From assembly GCA_036346275.1 (NCBI GenBank), contig CM070727.1, forward strand, positions 1,231,760 through 1,295,759: 64,000 bases of DNA, in the 5' to 3' direction. The notes beneath the pieces were generated by a model. That model made no database searches. It saw nothing but the letters and a program-made list of their open reading frames with translations, and was not told the origin of the DNA. A program made the position numbers and the translations under genes. The stretch comes from Otatea glauca (lineage: Eukaryota; Streptophyta; Magnoliopsida; Poales; Poaceae). Positions 11,752 to 22,249 of this stretch are shown here, piece by piece (position 1 is the stretch's first letter; each line of letters opens with the position of its first letter).

Positions 11752-12660
11752 TAGCATTTAGTATTTCAAATTTTGTAAGTAGTGAGTATGTCAAATTTCA
11801 TAAATAGTGGCTGCTGCACATTTCAGATTTATTATTTCAGATTTGAGATTTCACAAATATTGAGTATGTAAATTTCAGATTTGAGAATTCAGTTCTATTA
11901 TTTCAAATTTTCTTAACACATCTGTGGCATTGCAAATATCAGTAAAAAAAGCATTGAACATTGAAGGAGAGTGACTATTTCAGATTCCATATGTATTTCA
12001 GATAACATAACACATTTTACATCGTACATATGTTCTTCCTGACCTACTCTGTCAAAGTCATATCAGACTCTGTCTAATACACATGATCATTTCAGACTCC
12101 ACTCTGTCTAATACAGATGATCATTTCAGACTTTACTCTGTCAAAGTCATATCCTGCCTGATCATTTCTTATGTGCTGCTCCGTAAAGCCATTTGATTGG
12201 GAACTGCCTGGTGTAGTTTCGGCCATGTTATCTGCTACTTAATCATATCTCCTGGAACTGTAAAGCTTTGGCCATGTTATCTGCTACTTAATCTACTTAA
12301 TCATATCTCTACTTAATCATATCTCCTGGAACTGTATGCAAATGCTGAAGAAACCATGATGAGATGTTTCTTGATACAAGAAGAACAATGTAACGAAGAT
12401 CAGGTTCTATCACATCAGTTGACATCATGTTGGCATCAAACTAGACATTGTGTATTCCTTAAATACATTATTCAGGCTTGAGAACAAAGCTCAGCTGGTA
12501 GAAGTCCATCCTGTTGTTGGCTCACATCCTTATTCTCTAGTCTCCGCTGAATACAATTCACAATTTCATTGACCGCTCACATCTGCAAAATAAGGTATCC
12601 AGATCAAGTGAAGCATTTCAGCCCTCTGATGGTAGAATCACAATCCAAAGCATGATATTA
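11752..12660. other. MULE interior, non-coding, with short internal repeats
   Basis: AT-rich. Repeated phrases include 'tttcagatttgag' (11820-11890), 'gatcatttcagact' with 'ctctgtc' (12050-12140) and two imperfect copies of 'ggccatgttatctgctac' (12220-12290). On the minus strand at about 12480-12590 a 35-codon open stretch follows 'ttttgcag' and could be another captured exon, but I do not recognise it. Confidence 0.5.
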
Positions 12661-12769
12661 AGCTCAGCCAAATCCAAGAAAAAAAATATTTATGATCTGC
12701 CAGCTAAGTATGCGATCCAATATAACTACCACATATATAAGTGCATCAGAAACTAATAGTACCAAACAA

Positions 12770-13035
12770 GTCTGCAGGTACATGTCAAATTCCTTCCGGG
12801 GACGTGCAATGGTGGCATATATCTTGCCCATTATTATCTGAACTTTCATGAGCCTCAGGGTAGAATCTATATTAGTATAATGGAAATCCTGCCTCCATAT
12901 GTTGTAGCCGCCTCTAATTTTATTATCAAAGTTTCTTGAGCTGTTTGTCGCCACATATCGCATTTCAAGTTCAACCTTCTTATCAATCTGAAGCAACTCC
13001 TGAATCCCCTGTTGCTTTCTTTTACGCCTAAATAC
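12770..13035 (-). pseudogene. Captured fragment of a GAUT-type galacturonosyltransferase gene
   Basis: Minus-strand exon-like frame preceded by 'ctcctgcag' (acceptor at 13036-13041). It encodes a basic start (FRRKRKQQ), then YNIWRQDF and DSTLRLMKVQIIMGKIYATI, ending near FDMYLQ. The Y-x-IWR and D-S-T-x-R-L-M-x-x-Q-I-I-M-x-x-x-Y pattern is the conserved stem region, N-terminal of the glycosyltransferase 8 domain, in plant GAUT proteins that synthesise pectin in the Golgi. The catalytic domain is absent. It is antisense to the transposase and lies fully inside the element, so it was probably acquired as in Pack-MULEs. Confidence 0.7.
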
Positions 13036-13213
13036 CTGCAGGAGCAATAGCGGAACAACAAGTCCACTCAGATGGGCAGAATTAACACATCAAAATTCTC
13101 ACAACACAAGTGAATCCATCATATTTCATAATCACTGGACGAGGTAATGGACCTGTCATTTCAATTCTTATTGTAATTGTAGAACTCTGCACAAGTGCTA
13201 TTCTTCATAGCTG

Positions 13214-13686
13214 CGAAATTGAAGATGTACTTGGATGACACCATTGGGGTAGTAGGGCACGAACACCTTGGCTGTCCTTGGCTGCGGGGAACGCGTGGTT
13301 CGGCAACGATGTCTTCATCGGCGGCGTTGACGACCTCGCCGATGATACTCCCAGCAGTGACGTTTGCATCCATGGCGGCCACCGCGGCGATTGGCTCGGC
13401 GACGATACTCCCAGCGGCGACGACGGCCTCGGTGACGGCGGCGGCGCCCGATTTCCTCGGAACGAAGCCCGCCTGGCAAGCAATCACGCGATCGCGTCTG
13501 GAGGCTGAATCGAGCCGAGGGATATGGCGACGTTTGAGCTGCGAGCGTGCCTAGCCGAGCTCTGTTCGTCTTCGGGGCATGAACAGCGGCGTTACCGTTG
13601 GATTAGCTTGGCATCCACGTGGCATCGATCGAGTCCAGGGGTCTAGCACTGGTGGTTTGCACCCCGGGTCCAAGAAATTTTTTTCC
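13214..13686 (-). repeat. MULE right terminal inverted repeat
   Basis: About 473 bp, inverted relative to 8731-9166, ending 'gaaatttttttcc' directly before the duplicated 'gttatagt'. It contains an additional segment (about 13319-13366) absent from the left arm but resembling 9297-9345 in the transposase region. Confidence 0.9.
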
Positions 13687-13694
13687 GTTATAGT

Positions 13695-14131
13695 AACCCA
13701 GCAAGAGAATCACGGTAAATATGGAAAGAGAATTCATACCAGCAAGGTCAGCACAAATGCACAATAATCATTCAACTTCAAACTTTTAAGCAGTTGCACT
13801 AAGCAAAGCAAATAGATTCAGGAGAGCTAGTCCATTCTTTTGCAGAGAGGGTACCTACAGTTCAGTAGCCAAGCACATTTAGGGAGTTCATCATAACATA
13901 AAATAAGTCAAATATATCAACGGAAAAATTGTTCATAGGACTACCGAGCCAACTGACAAAAAATATTGTTGTGTTTTGAGACATGAATGCAAGAACATTG
14001 GCAATGCGTCGAACATATAAAGCACATCAGCAGAAGTAAAGCACAACACACAATAACAAAGCATTGATCAAATCATCAGTTTTGTAGCCTTCTACATAAA
14101 TACATACATCAGTGTTGGTTTTTCTCCTAAA
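13695..14131. other. AT-rich sequence right of the MULE, no gene seen
   Basis: Lies between the MULE target duplication and the left edge of duplication unit A. It has no counterpart before unit B (32400-32775). No protein or RNA signature was seen. Confidence 0.5.
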
Positions 14132-14480
14132 TACTAGAACACCGAAGGCATGATAAGGAAACAGAGAAAAACAATTTTTCATTTCTTAACGATGTAGAAA
14201 ATTCGAGTGCTATTTCTTTTCTCTCATGAAATTTGTATAACATATAGAAAATAAGAACACCCCATATGACAACCAAGTCCCATCCAGACTGGATCAATAA
14301 CGAATTATAAGAACAATCGTTACAATCCAACAGATAGTTATATAATGAGGCCCTAACACAACATCAATAAGATATTAACGAGCAACATGGAAAAAGGCAA
14401 GCAAATAGAGGGAGATCAGAACTCACTGCTAGGAGCAGAACTCACCGTTGCAGGACTCGTGTACGCTCCTCGACCCTCCA

Positions 14481-14665
14481 AGGATGTCCTCGGGCACGTG
14501 GAATCCTAGATCTAACCAATAGAACGCCTCCAATACGCACCAAGAACCCCATCTCCTACTCTCCTCGATCTCCAGGATCTCATCGGGCATATGAAGCCCT
14601 AGATCTGACCAATAAACGCTTCGAATCTGCATCACCAACCTCCATCTCCTTCTCCGCCACCGCTG
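14481..14665. repeat. Two-copy tandem repeat, 93-bp period
   Basis: 'aggatgtcctcgggcac' at 14481 recurs as 'aggatctcatcgggcat' at 14574, each followed by 'cctagatct(a/g)accaata'. The same two-copy arrangement is present in unit B (33169 and 33262), so it predates the large duplication. Confidence 0.75.
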
Positions 14666-14696
14666 ACCTCCATCCCCTCCCACTCCTCATCATCGC

Positions 14697-14999
14697 ATGC
14701 CGCCTCCACCGGTGCTTGCCTCCTCCAAGGCCGGAACCCTAGCCCTGACCCGCACATCGTTTCAAAAGATCCGCCTCGCCACCCGCGCCTACTCTTCCTG
14801 CCTTCCTGACGTCGAGACCCACCAGCCAGAGCCGACCACGCAGGGTAGGGCGAGCTCTTTGAAGCGGAGGCGGATGATGAACGCAGGACGACACGAGGAA
14901 CCGAGAACCCTCGCTCGAGCACTCATGGGGAAATTGGCCCCCGACGAGGGTAAGCTACTACTGAACCCTATACCGTTGGAATTGATTCCAACGGTATAG
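14697..14999 (+). other. Conserved GC-rich segment of unclear role
   Basis: A 100-codon open frame (start 14697) has a diverged partner in unit B at 33362-33661; both contain PTTQGRASSL. The frames diverge by indels and no domain is seen. It could be a decayed first exon or a former promoter/5' region next to the CCCTAGATCT repeats. I do not treat it as a real gene. Confidence 0.3.
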
Positions 15000-15138
15000 C
15001 AGTTTCACTGAGTTTGAGCGAGTTTCACAAGTTTGAGCGAGTTTGAGGTTTGAGCCATGTTTGAAGCGAGGTTTGAAGTTTCATCGCGCAAAATGGTATA
15101 CCGTTTGTACAGTATACCGTACGTTAGTTTTTTTGCGA
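14947..15138. mobile_element. Small unit-A insertion with a perfect palindrome
   Basis: About 190 bp present in unit A but absent at the matching place in unit B (around 33645). It contains a perfect 32-bp hairpin at 14968-14999: arms 'ctataccgttggaat' and its complement around 'tg'. Further 'ggtatacc' sites lie near 15093 and 15113. Ends are not clear. It is probably a MITE-like insertion. Confidence 0.45.
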
Positions 15139-15293
15139 TGAGGAGGGGCGGAATGGAGAGTTCGAAGGTATTTGGGCGATGCTAGGGTTAGGGCTTGCCC
15201 TCCACGAGGGCCATGGGGAAGGAGGAGAGCGAGTGCACGCGGAGCGGCGAATTCGATCGGGTTTGGGATGGGGGTGTAGTGAAGTGGGGAGGG

Positions 15294-15848
15294 TAGAGAC
15301 AGCCAAACGGGCGGCAGGCACGGTCTGGCCCGTTTAACCAGCAGCACGGCCTGTTTAGTTACGACCCGTTTAGGCCCGACTACTAAACGGGTCGTGCCGT
15401 GCCGGCCCATGTGCTGGGGTGGCGGCCCAGGCATGGCCCGTTAGCCTCCCAGACCGTGCCGTGCCAATCCAGTCTTTCGCGGGCCGTTAGCGCCAAAAAA
15501 ATTCAAAAAAATTATAAAAATAGAAAAAGTATGAAAAAATGCGGAAAAATAGGAAAAATTTAGAATATTTAGAAAAACTCGAAGTATGTTGAATTTTTTT
15601 GGATTTTTTTCGAATTTTTTAATCCTCCAACGGCTATAAAACGGATATTTTTCAAACTAAACAGGCTAAACGGACCGTGTCGTTTTGTAACCGTGCCGGC
15701 CGCACTGGGCCATGTCGTGCCGGCCCAAGCACGGCATGGACCATGCCGGCACAGCCCTTTTACGGTCGGATCGGGCCGTGCCTGGACCGTGTCTACCGTG
15801 GCGTACCTCGGGCCGGCCCATTAGGCACGGCCCATTTGGCCATCTATA
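15294..15848. mobile_element. Non-autonomous hAT element
   Basis: 555 bp starting 'tagagacagccaaacggg' and ending as the near complement 'ccatttggccatctata', with flanking 8-mers 'ggggaggg' and 'ggggagag' (7 of 8 match). The termini are palindromic and rich in 'ggcacggcc'-type motifs; the centre is AT-rich without transposase. Its right terminus resembles that of the truncated hAT at 56643-58251, a likely relative with transposase remains. Absent from unit B. Confidence 0.75.
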
Positions 15849-16418
15849 GGGGAGAGTGTGAGCGGCCCGCGGTGGAGCAGTTCGGCATAGCGGTGAAACA
15901 ATTAGGGTATTTGATGGGTCCAAACGAGCAATATTGGGCCGGTCGATCCATAGTGTTTATTGGACTTTACGCGGCATGACACCTTCTAACTCTTAACATG
16001 TAAACATTGGCCTCTAATATATATTCCGTATCAAACGTAAAGAGTTAATGAAAGAGTATATACATAACCCATCGTTTTATCGCATGGCGTATATATGACT
16101 TCATTTTTAAAAGATTGGTACCGTTCAGTTATTGGTCTGCATGTAAATGATAGAGCGATGGAGACGCATACATACAAAACATACAAGGATCGTACACGGA
16201 AACAAACACATGCATGAGTTAATCAATATGGTGTTATTTTGACAACATATATAATCACCTTCAGCATCTCTCGCACGTTATACTTATTAATACTATTTTA
16301 ATTATTATTTATGGTCTAGGCAAGGTATTGTTGCCTAAGCTTCATATATCACACTGTATATATGTATATACCACAACTCCATGAGGGTATATATATAGGA
16401 AGAAGTGGTCATTTTATT

Positions 16419-19227
16419 CTATGCACTTGGAGTACTCTTCTTTTTCCGCGAGTACTTCAGAACAGCCGGGACGTGGGTACTGAAGAAATACGAGTGCCAA
16501 TCAATACACTTGGGATCAAAATTAAATATGGAACCATCACTTTCGTCTGGCTTGGCTGCCATCCTCAACCTTGACAAGTTCGTGTCATCGAAGCTTCACA
16601 TGCACAGGAAAAATACATTAATCGAGAATAAACAACACTGAATCAACACACACTATGATTAATTAAGCATTAATTGTTTGAGAATACAAGCAAAGATGAA
16701 TCTAGCTCACCGTCCTTTGAAGAAGGCATATGGTGCATACAGTTTCACCAGGAGCGTTAAGAAGCTATACCTTCGGCTGACCTTATTGTAATACTGTGAA
16801 AACAGCCCACAAAATAACAGATTGATTGCGCGCAGCATCTGTTCGTCAAGAGATATGTGACGGAAAACAAGAATTATCGATGCACTTCGTCATCTAAACA
16901 TTAATATGCATGGGCATGCATGATCATGTTTACTAATCAAACAGTAGGTACGTACCTCCAGTGGTAACCTGTACACCAGGATCAAATATGCAAGGAAGAG
17001 TGAAAATCTCTTGAACAAGTAGGGCCTTTTGTTTTGCAGAGGCCTCCCGTTCTCCAGTACACGTGGATTAATGGCGAAGTAATCCCAGCATGCATCCTCC
17101 ATGACATTACCGGTCAATGGATTTCGGAGTGCTGAGCTCGCGTGGTAAATGGATTGCGCCTTCTCATCCCAGTGAACGGCCATGGCTACCAGCATTGCAT
17201 TCACCACCATGTCTGCCGGAATCTATATATATATCAAGTACAAACACATGTAATTTAGTAATCAATTAGCTAGCTCTGTTACTTTGTCTATATCCTTAAT
17301 CGCTACATGGGGTGTGGGTATCATTCTGGATTACTCACCGCGTCGATTATGTCGCTGCGATCACCTATGAAACACGGGAACGCTTGCTCATCGTAGGCGA
17401 CAATCAGAGCATCAATTGTCCTGAAAAGGAACACAGTGATCAATATATAGCAAAACTCAGTCGCTAGTGGTGATGTTCAGCTAGCTAGCAGGATAATTTA
17501 TGCATTGCAGCATGCATGCTAGCTTCCTAATTAATTTTATAACATTGATTTACAACGTGCTACTGCATCAGTTCTCTTGTATCCGTGCAGTCAACCTTTT
17601 AATTAGGACTTTCATCATTGATCGATATACATGTATTTTATTAACATTTAATTGGAAAATTAAGGTTCAAATATGGAGGCCATGTCAACGTCTAAAATGA
17701 TAATTGGAAGATAACGGAGGGAGCGGTAAGTGTAGATCTTGCGCATGTACCTTGTTCCTTCGATCCATCCAGGAAATGGATCTTGATAAGTGCTGGTTAC
17801 GATGCTGGGTCGGATGATGACAACCGGAAGGTCTCCCCTGTGCTGCTCCAGTAACATCTCCCCCATAGCTTTGGTAAATGTATATACGTTTGGCCATCCA
17901 AAATGGCAAGCCCTTAACAAATTAATTAAAGGCAAACTAATGTGTTATACATATATACTCCAAATCGATTTAGATGACACAATCATATGACTGAGATAAC
18001 CATGTTCACTTACTCTGTGTCGTAAAGAACTTATTTGGAGAAAACCATGTTCACAAATTAATTAACAGTAAACATGCATGATTATCTCCAAAGTCACTAA
18101 CATGGCAAACCCATTCACAGGTTATCTAATCATCGTGTTATGCGGGTGTCATGTTTAGTTTTGAGTTTTGTAATCTATAAATATAGATATAGATATCTCC
18201 CCTTGTTTTTTAAAAAAAACTTCTCAACCAATTAATCGATTTAAAAATATCTCGTTGACTTTTCTTCAATATAACATATTTAAATTGATGAGACATCTCC
18301 TTTTTAAAAAAAAACACAAGGATATATACCTCTTTAAGCCGAGTTCTCTCATGGCTGTCTTCTCTGATTGTTCTGAGTTGCCACCCTTAGCGACCATGAG
18401 TTCAGCCTGGAGCTTGTCAACCAACAATAACTCTGCTTCAATGTCCAAGTAGTAACCTTGCCTTAGTGTTTGACCATTCTGGAATGCTTTCTCCAGTAAC
18501 AATCCTTCCTGGGTACCAGCTACAAAAGCTGAAGGAAAAAAATGCTCGTCGCAATTAATTAATATATGAGCAATGTAATTCATATACAAGCACGTAACAT
18601 TCCGGATGTGTATATATATACGATCTAAGCATACGTAACATACCAGTGGAAACATGAAGCAACATCTTCAGATTAGCACACTTGTTTGCAAACTCGCATG
18701 CATTTCTGGCTCCTAACGCGTTAGATGCCAAAGCAACATCGTACCTGTTCATGCAACCATTTTATTTCTTACGACGTGCAAAATAAATAAATAAATGAGC
18801 ATGCTCTGCCTGAGTGTCTAATTGACAAAAAGAAAAAGAATGACAGAGTAGCAGCCAGGTATATGTTGAACTGGAGTACTGGACGAGGCTCAAAATATCG
18901 AAATTTTGATTTTCAAACTATTTTTTATTTTCGATTATCAGTAAAAACTGGTTGAAAATAGTCAGAAACTGAAGAATTAAGAAATCAAAAATTTTGGGGG
19001 GAAAATCAAGAAAAATCGAAAATCGACCGGCCAATTGAATGTTTCTTGGAGTCAATTTTTTGAGTGATTTTCGCTACGATTTTCACCGATTATTAACCAG
19101 TTTATATCGTATAAATTTTTCCAATTTTTTTGTTTTTTAAAAAATTAAATCGGTTACCGAACCGATTTTAATGCCGAACCGGCTCGATAAAGCCGCAGAA
19201 CCCTGCACAGACAGAGAATGTAGCAAG

Positions 19228-19281
<54 letters not shown>

Positions 19282-21188
19282 CTTGCTAGGACAGTAGGTA
19301 CTAGATGCGTACACGCGGCGTCACGCCGCGTGCTTGCACCGCAACGTCGCAGGAGGGTGAGTTTTCCGGTAACCAGTGAAATTTAAATGTATCAGTATTA
19401 TTATGAAAAATCTTAAAAATCACACAAGTTTGATCATATTTTGAAATTTTTATGATAGCTTAGGCATGTTCTCTGGGCTCAACTTGAAATGTTTCAAAAA
19501 AATTCAACATGACAATGAATTAGATGAGCTGGTATTTATTTATACTCCCCCTAGTAGTAGAGTATTAAAAACACTCTTAACAAATCCATAGTTAGATTTG
19601 TTTTTTACATCAATTATATACTTATACTATACTATACTTATAGCACAGATTTTGACGCCGACCAGGCACAACACGTCGTGAGTTGCGAAAAGTTCTCTAA
19701 AAAATTCAAAATTGCGTTTACATCATAAAATTTCTCTTTTTTAAAGAACGGTCAAAGTTTACAGCGCTTAAATCGTTCACCAGCTGGATGAAATTATGCC
19801 CTCTTTTTTCTAGAGAACATCGTTTGTATCTAGACATGCATGTAGATGTGCCTTTTCCTATATCTCTGCATGTGAGCGCGCAAGCGCGGGAAAAAAACAG
19901 CTGGCGGCTCGCGCGACGTCCGGCCGGCGCGCCAAAAAAACGAGGGCGTGCAAGCGCGGGAAAAAGAGCTCGCGCACGCCCACGCGTCAGGTCGGGAAAA
20001 ATGGCTACAGCGTCTGCGCGAGACGGAGTCGAATCGAAGACCGACCGGTGCGAGCCGAACGCTCTAACCAACCGAGCAACGAAGCGTTTGTGTGTTGTGA
20101 GCGCTATTTAATATATAAGCTTGATTAACCAATTAGTCAAGTGGGCGACGTGGCTTAAGGACGAACGAGCCGTACGCACGGGCGAGTTTTTTTACTGTTG
20201 AACGAGCGACGCGGCGAGGCAGGAGACGGCCACGAGGTCCGAACGACGACGTGGAGCGCGTGAGCGTCGGCGAAATCTTCCAGGTTTAGTATTGGTATTA
20301 CTAGGCAGTAGTACTACGGCCGGAGTATGTACTTACCTTTCATAAAAGCTAGTTGTTGCAGCTCCATTGATGATAACATCGATCTCCTTGGCCAAGGCGT
20401 CAACTTGGGAACTCTCGAGCCCGAGGTTGTCATCCTTGATGTCTCCGGCCAAAGCAACTATCTTTTCTTTGATGAAATCCTGGAAACCAGTAGGTCCGAG
20501 TTTCTCTCGCAGGAGATTGAAGAGATCCTTCCCTATGACCTGCAGCAAACGAAGAGAAAATTAATCCGCTAGTGCGTGGTGTAACTACCTATACTAGCAC
20601 TGACTCTGGTCACAAATAGTTATCGTTTTGGATATCAACAAGGTGCTAAAACGCAGCTTTGACCACTAATTTCTATTATAATATATATATATAACCTAAT
20701 AAAATTATAATATTGTGAAAGTACTTTTGGAGACAAATCTACACATATGATTTTTGTGTATCCAATTTAAATGTTTAAAATGATATTGACAGTGAAAGCT
20801 TGAAAATTTTGACTGGATGTATACTCAAAACATAACTATCTGTGAGATGGGAGGGAGTAACTAGCAAGCAAGATCACTCTACATCAGCATGCGCGTACCT
20901 CAGACAAAACACGCTGCTCTGCGGACGGCGCATCCGGCGCCCGCACGAGCAGGTAGATCTTCTTCACATCTGGCTGAATCCTCAGTATCTTCTCCACAAG
21001 CACTGCGCGCGCGCATGCACAATACAGCAGGAAGCACGAGATCGATCAGTATATATGTTAACGTTGTTGCCGAAGATAAGGAGACACGGTCCATATATAG
21101 CGTATTTACTTTTGCCAAGATACCCAGTGGAGCCGGTGATGAGGATGGTCTTGTCCCTGAAACACCCTGTTACTTCGCCGGCGTCCAT
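16419..21188 (-). CDS. FAR: Fatty acyl-CoA reductase, copy A (10 exons, 484 aa)
   Basis: Reduces long-chain acyl-CoA to primary fatty alcohol using NADPH; in plants this feeds wax, suberin or anther lipids. Exons on the minus strand: 21188-21110, 21002-20899, 20539-20337, 18744-18644, 18528-18330, 17912-17751, 17420-17339, 17222-16956, 16793-16711, 16593-16419. All introns are GT-AG and all phases agree, giving 1455 coding bases without a stop until TAG at 16419-16421. Motifs: Rossmann ILITGSTGYLGK at residues 15-26, the YTFTK active-site Tyr/Lys in exon 6, IRPSIV, and a C-terminal FAR_C region including NFDPKCIDWHSYF. The start ATG has context GCCATGG. Length is close to CER4-type FARs (about 490 aa) and lacks the plastid extension of MS2/DPW types, suggesting an ER-associated enzyme (inference). 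Intron 3 is enlarged to 1592 bp by insertions. Confidence 0.92.
18886..19204. mobile_element. hAT-like MITE in FAR copy A intron 3
   Basis: About 320 bp absent from intron 3 of copy B. It is related along its length to the element at 55786-56175: both have 'gttaagaaatcaaaa/attaagaaatcaaaa', 'ccaatt(g/a)aatgtttct' and a terminal 'aaccctg'. The left end and target duplication are unclear. Confidence 0.6.
19229..19280. repeat. (TA)n microsatellite in FAR copy A intron 3
   Basis: About 26 TA units. The flanks 'agcaag' and 'cttgct' are complementary, so the repeat can form a single long hairpin. Copy B has only 'tatatatatg' here (about 49915). Confidence 0.9.
19305..20302. mobile_element. GC-rich 1 kb insertion in FAR copy A intron 3
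   Basis: Present only in unit A; unit B reads directly 'taggtactaggcagtag'. The left part has a perfect hairpin at 19312-19332 (arms 'cacgcggcgt'). The right part is GC-rich with many CpG. It contains the tRNA-like sequence at 19985-20095. No transposase is seen. Borders show only a short shared 'ggta(c/t)ta', so the class is uncertain. Confidence 0.5.
19740..20098 (-). mobile_element. Candidate tRNA-derived SINE or tRNA pseudogene
   Basis: The minus strand reads TTGCTCGGTTGGTTAGAGCG, a close match to a tRNA D-arm / pol III A box, with GCTC/GAGC stem. About 30 bases later comes TCTTCGATTCGAC, a B-box/T-loop-like stretch. The acceptor and anticodon stems do not pair well, so it is not a functional tRNA gene. 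The roughly 350 bp downstream contain 'cccgcgcttgc' twice and end near an A-rich stretch, which fits a SINE body. Exact ends are unknown. Confidence 0.4.
20599..20857. mobile_element. MITE in FAR copy A intron 2
   Basis: Ends resemble each other inverted: 'ggtcacaaatagttatcg' on the left, 'aactatctgtgagatggg' on the right. The internal 'tatgatttttgtgtatcc' phrase recurs in several other MITEs here. The matching site in copy B is 50247-50495, with a decayed right end, so the insertion predates the duplication. Confidence 0.6.
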
Positions 21189-21361
21189 GGCGATCGACCG
21201 AGCTGTAGCTAGCAATGGAGAAGCTAGCGGCGAGAACCTGAACGCGATTACTATATGTATTGTGGTGGCTAGGCCGTGCACGTGTAGGTAGCACCAACTC
21301 CAGTACTACAGTGGAGCGAGTGCACCAGCTAATTAAATAGATGACATGTATGCATGTACTA
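21189..21361 (-). promoter_or_regulatory. Proximal promoter / 5' leader of FAR copy A
   Basis: Minus strand upstream of the ATG. A TATTTAAT sequence (about 21332-21340) lies about 145-150 bp before the start codon and is a plausible TATA-like box; RY-like 'catgcat' lies just beyond. Copy B lacks the TATTTAAT through a short deletion. A MITE begins at 21362, so the promoter is compact. The start of transcription is not known. Confidence 0.4.
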
Positions 21362-21620
21362 CTCCCTCTTGTTATAAATAGTAGTTATCATTTTAGATAT
21401 AGGTGTAGTCAAATTTTCTTAACTTCGATGGACAATATCTTTTAAAATATTTAAGTTAGATACATGAAATCATATGTGTAGATTTGTCTCGAAAAATATT
21501 TTCACAATATTATAACTTTATTGGTTTTTTGTAAATACATTATAATAAAAATTAGTGCTCAAAGTTGTTTTAGAGACTGTGTCGATGTTTAAAACGATAA
21601 CTATTTGTGATCAGAGAGAG
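21362..21620. mobile_element. MITE upstream of FAR copy A
   Basis: Inverted-repeat ends: 'ctccctcttgttataaata' on the left, 'tatttgtgatcagagagag' on the right. The homologous element upstream of copy B (50992-51532) carries a nested Stowaway-like insertion. Confidence 0.65.
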
Positions 21621-22249
21621 CACAATGCATGGGTGTATTTATAGAGAAGCTAGTTAGTTACTCACTCTATTTTTGAATACATGGGTGTATTTAGAGAAGC
21701 TAGTTCGCTACTCACTCTATTTTGAATACATGTCATTCTAGCTTTCAAATTTTGTTCCTAAATATATATAGTATCATTCTACAATTTCCACATGACTTTT
21801 TACCCTTTTTTCGTCCTATACCCTTTTTCTTTAGCTATTTCCAATATTATTTACTTTTATAGATAGAGTAAGACACACCATTTAAAGATATAACGAAGAG
21901 AGGTAATATCGTCTTTTGTTGATGTGCTTTAGTAAAAGTGTAAGAACCTAGAATATCATATGTTCAGGAATGGGGAATAACTCAATTTGGTTGAGTTGCC
22001 TAAAGCTGTAATATGTATCTGCGTCATAATTGAATGAATGCCTCCTCTCGGAAATGATCTGTCTGTGTCCTAGCTAGGTTTCCAAGTTTTGATGATGCAC
22101 TGTCTCTATGGTTGATCGATCTTAGTACTCTGTATATCGGCCGGAGAGCATGCCGGGTCACTCCATATTTATGTTCCTCGCGATGAAAATTACCTGTTTT
22201 AATAGTGCACTAATTCCTTGATACAGTGGGCTCACTTGATACTATCGCT

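Larger units (their letters stand above)
8731..13686 (+). mobile_element. Mutator-like element (MULE), FAR1/Jittery-type, with captured gene fragment
   Basis: Element of 4956 bp bounded by long inverted repeats that begin 'ggaaaaaaatttcttgg'. It is flanked by a perfect 8-bp duplication, 'gttatagt' at 8723-8730 and 13687-13694. MULEs more often have 9-11 bp duplications, so 8 bp is slightly short. Inside lie a transposase gene on the plus strand (9285-11751, frameshifted) and a minus-strand fragment of a GAUT-like gene (12770-13035). The terminal repeats are GC-rich while the interior is AT-rich, as in many grass MULEs. The sharp ends and intact duplication suggest a fairly recent insertion. 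Confidence 0.9.

Noticed and set aside
19985..20098. Functional tRNA gene
   Set aside because: A-box-like D-arm is good, but acceptor and anticodon stems do not pair and the T-arm is weak. Kept only as SINE/tRNA-like candidate.
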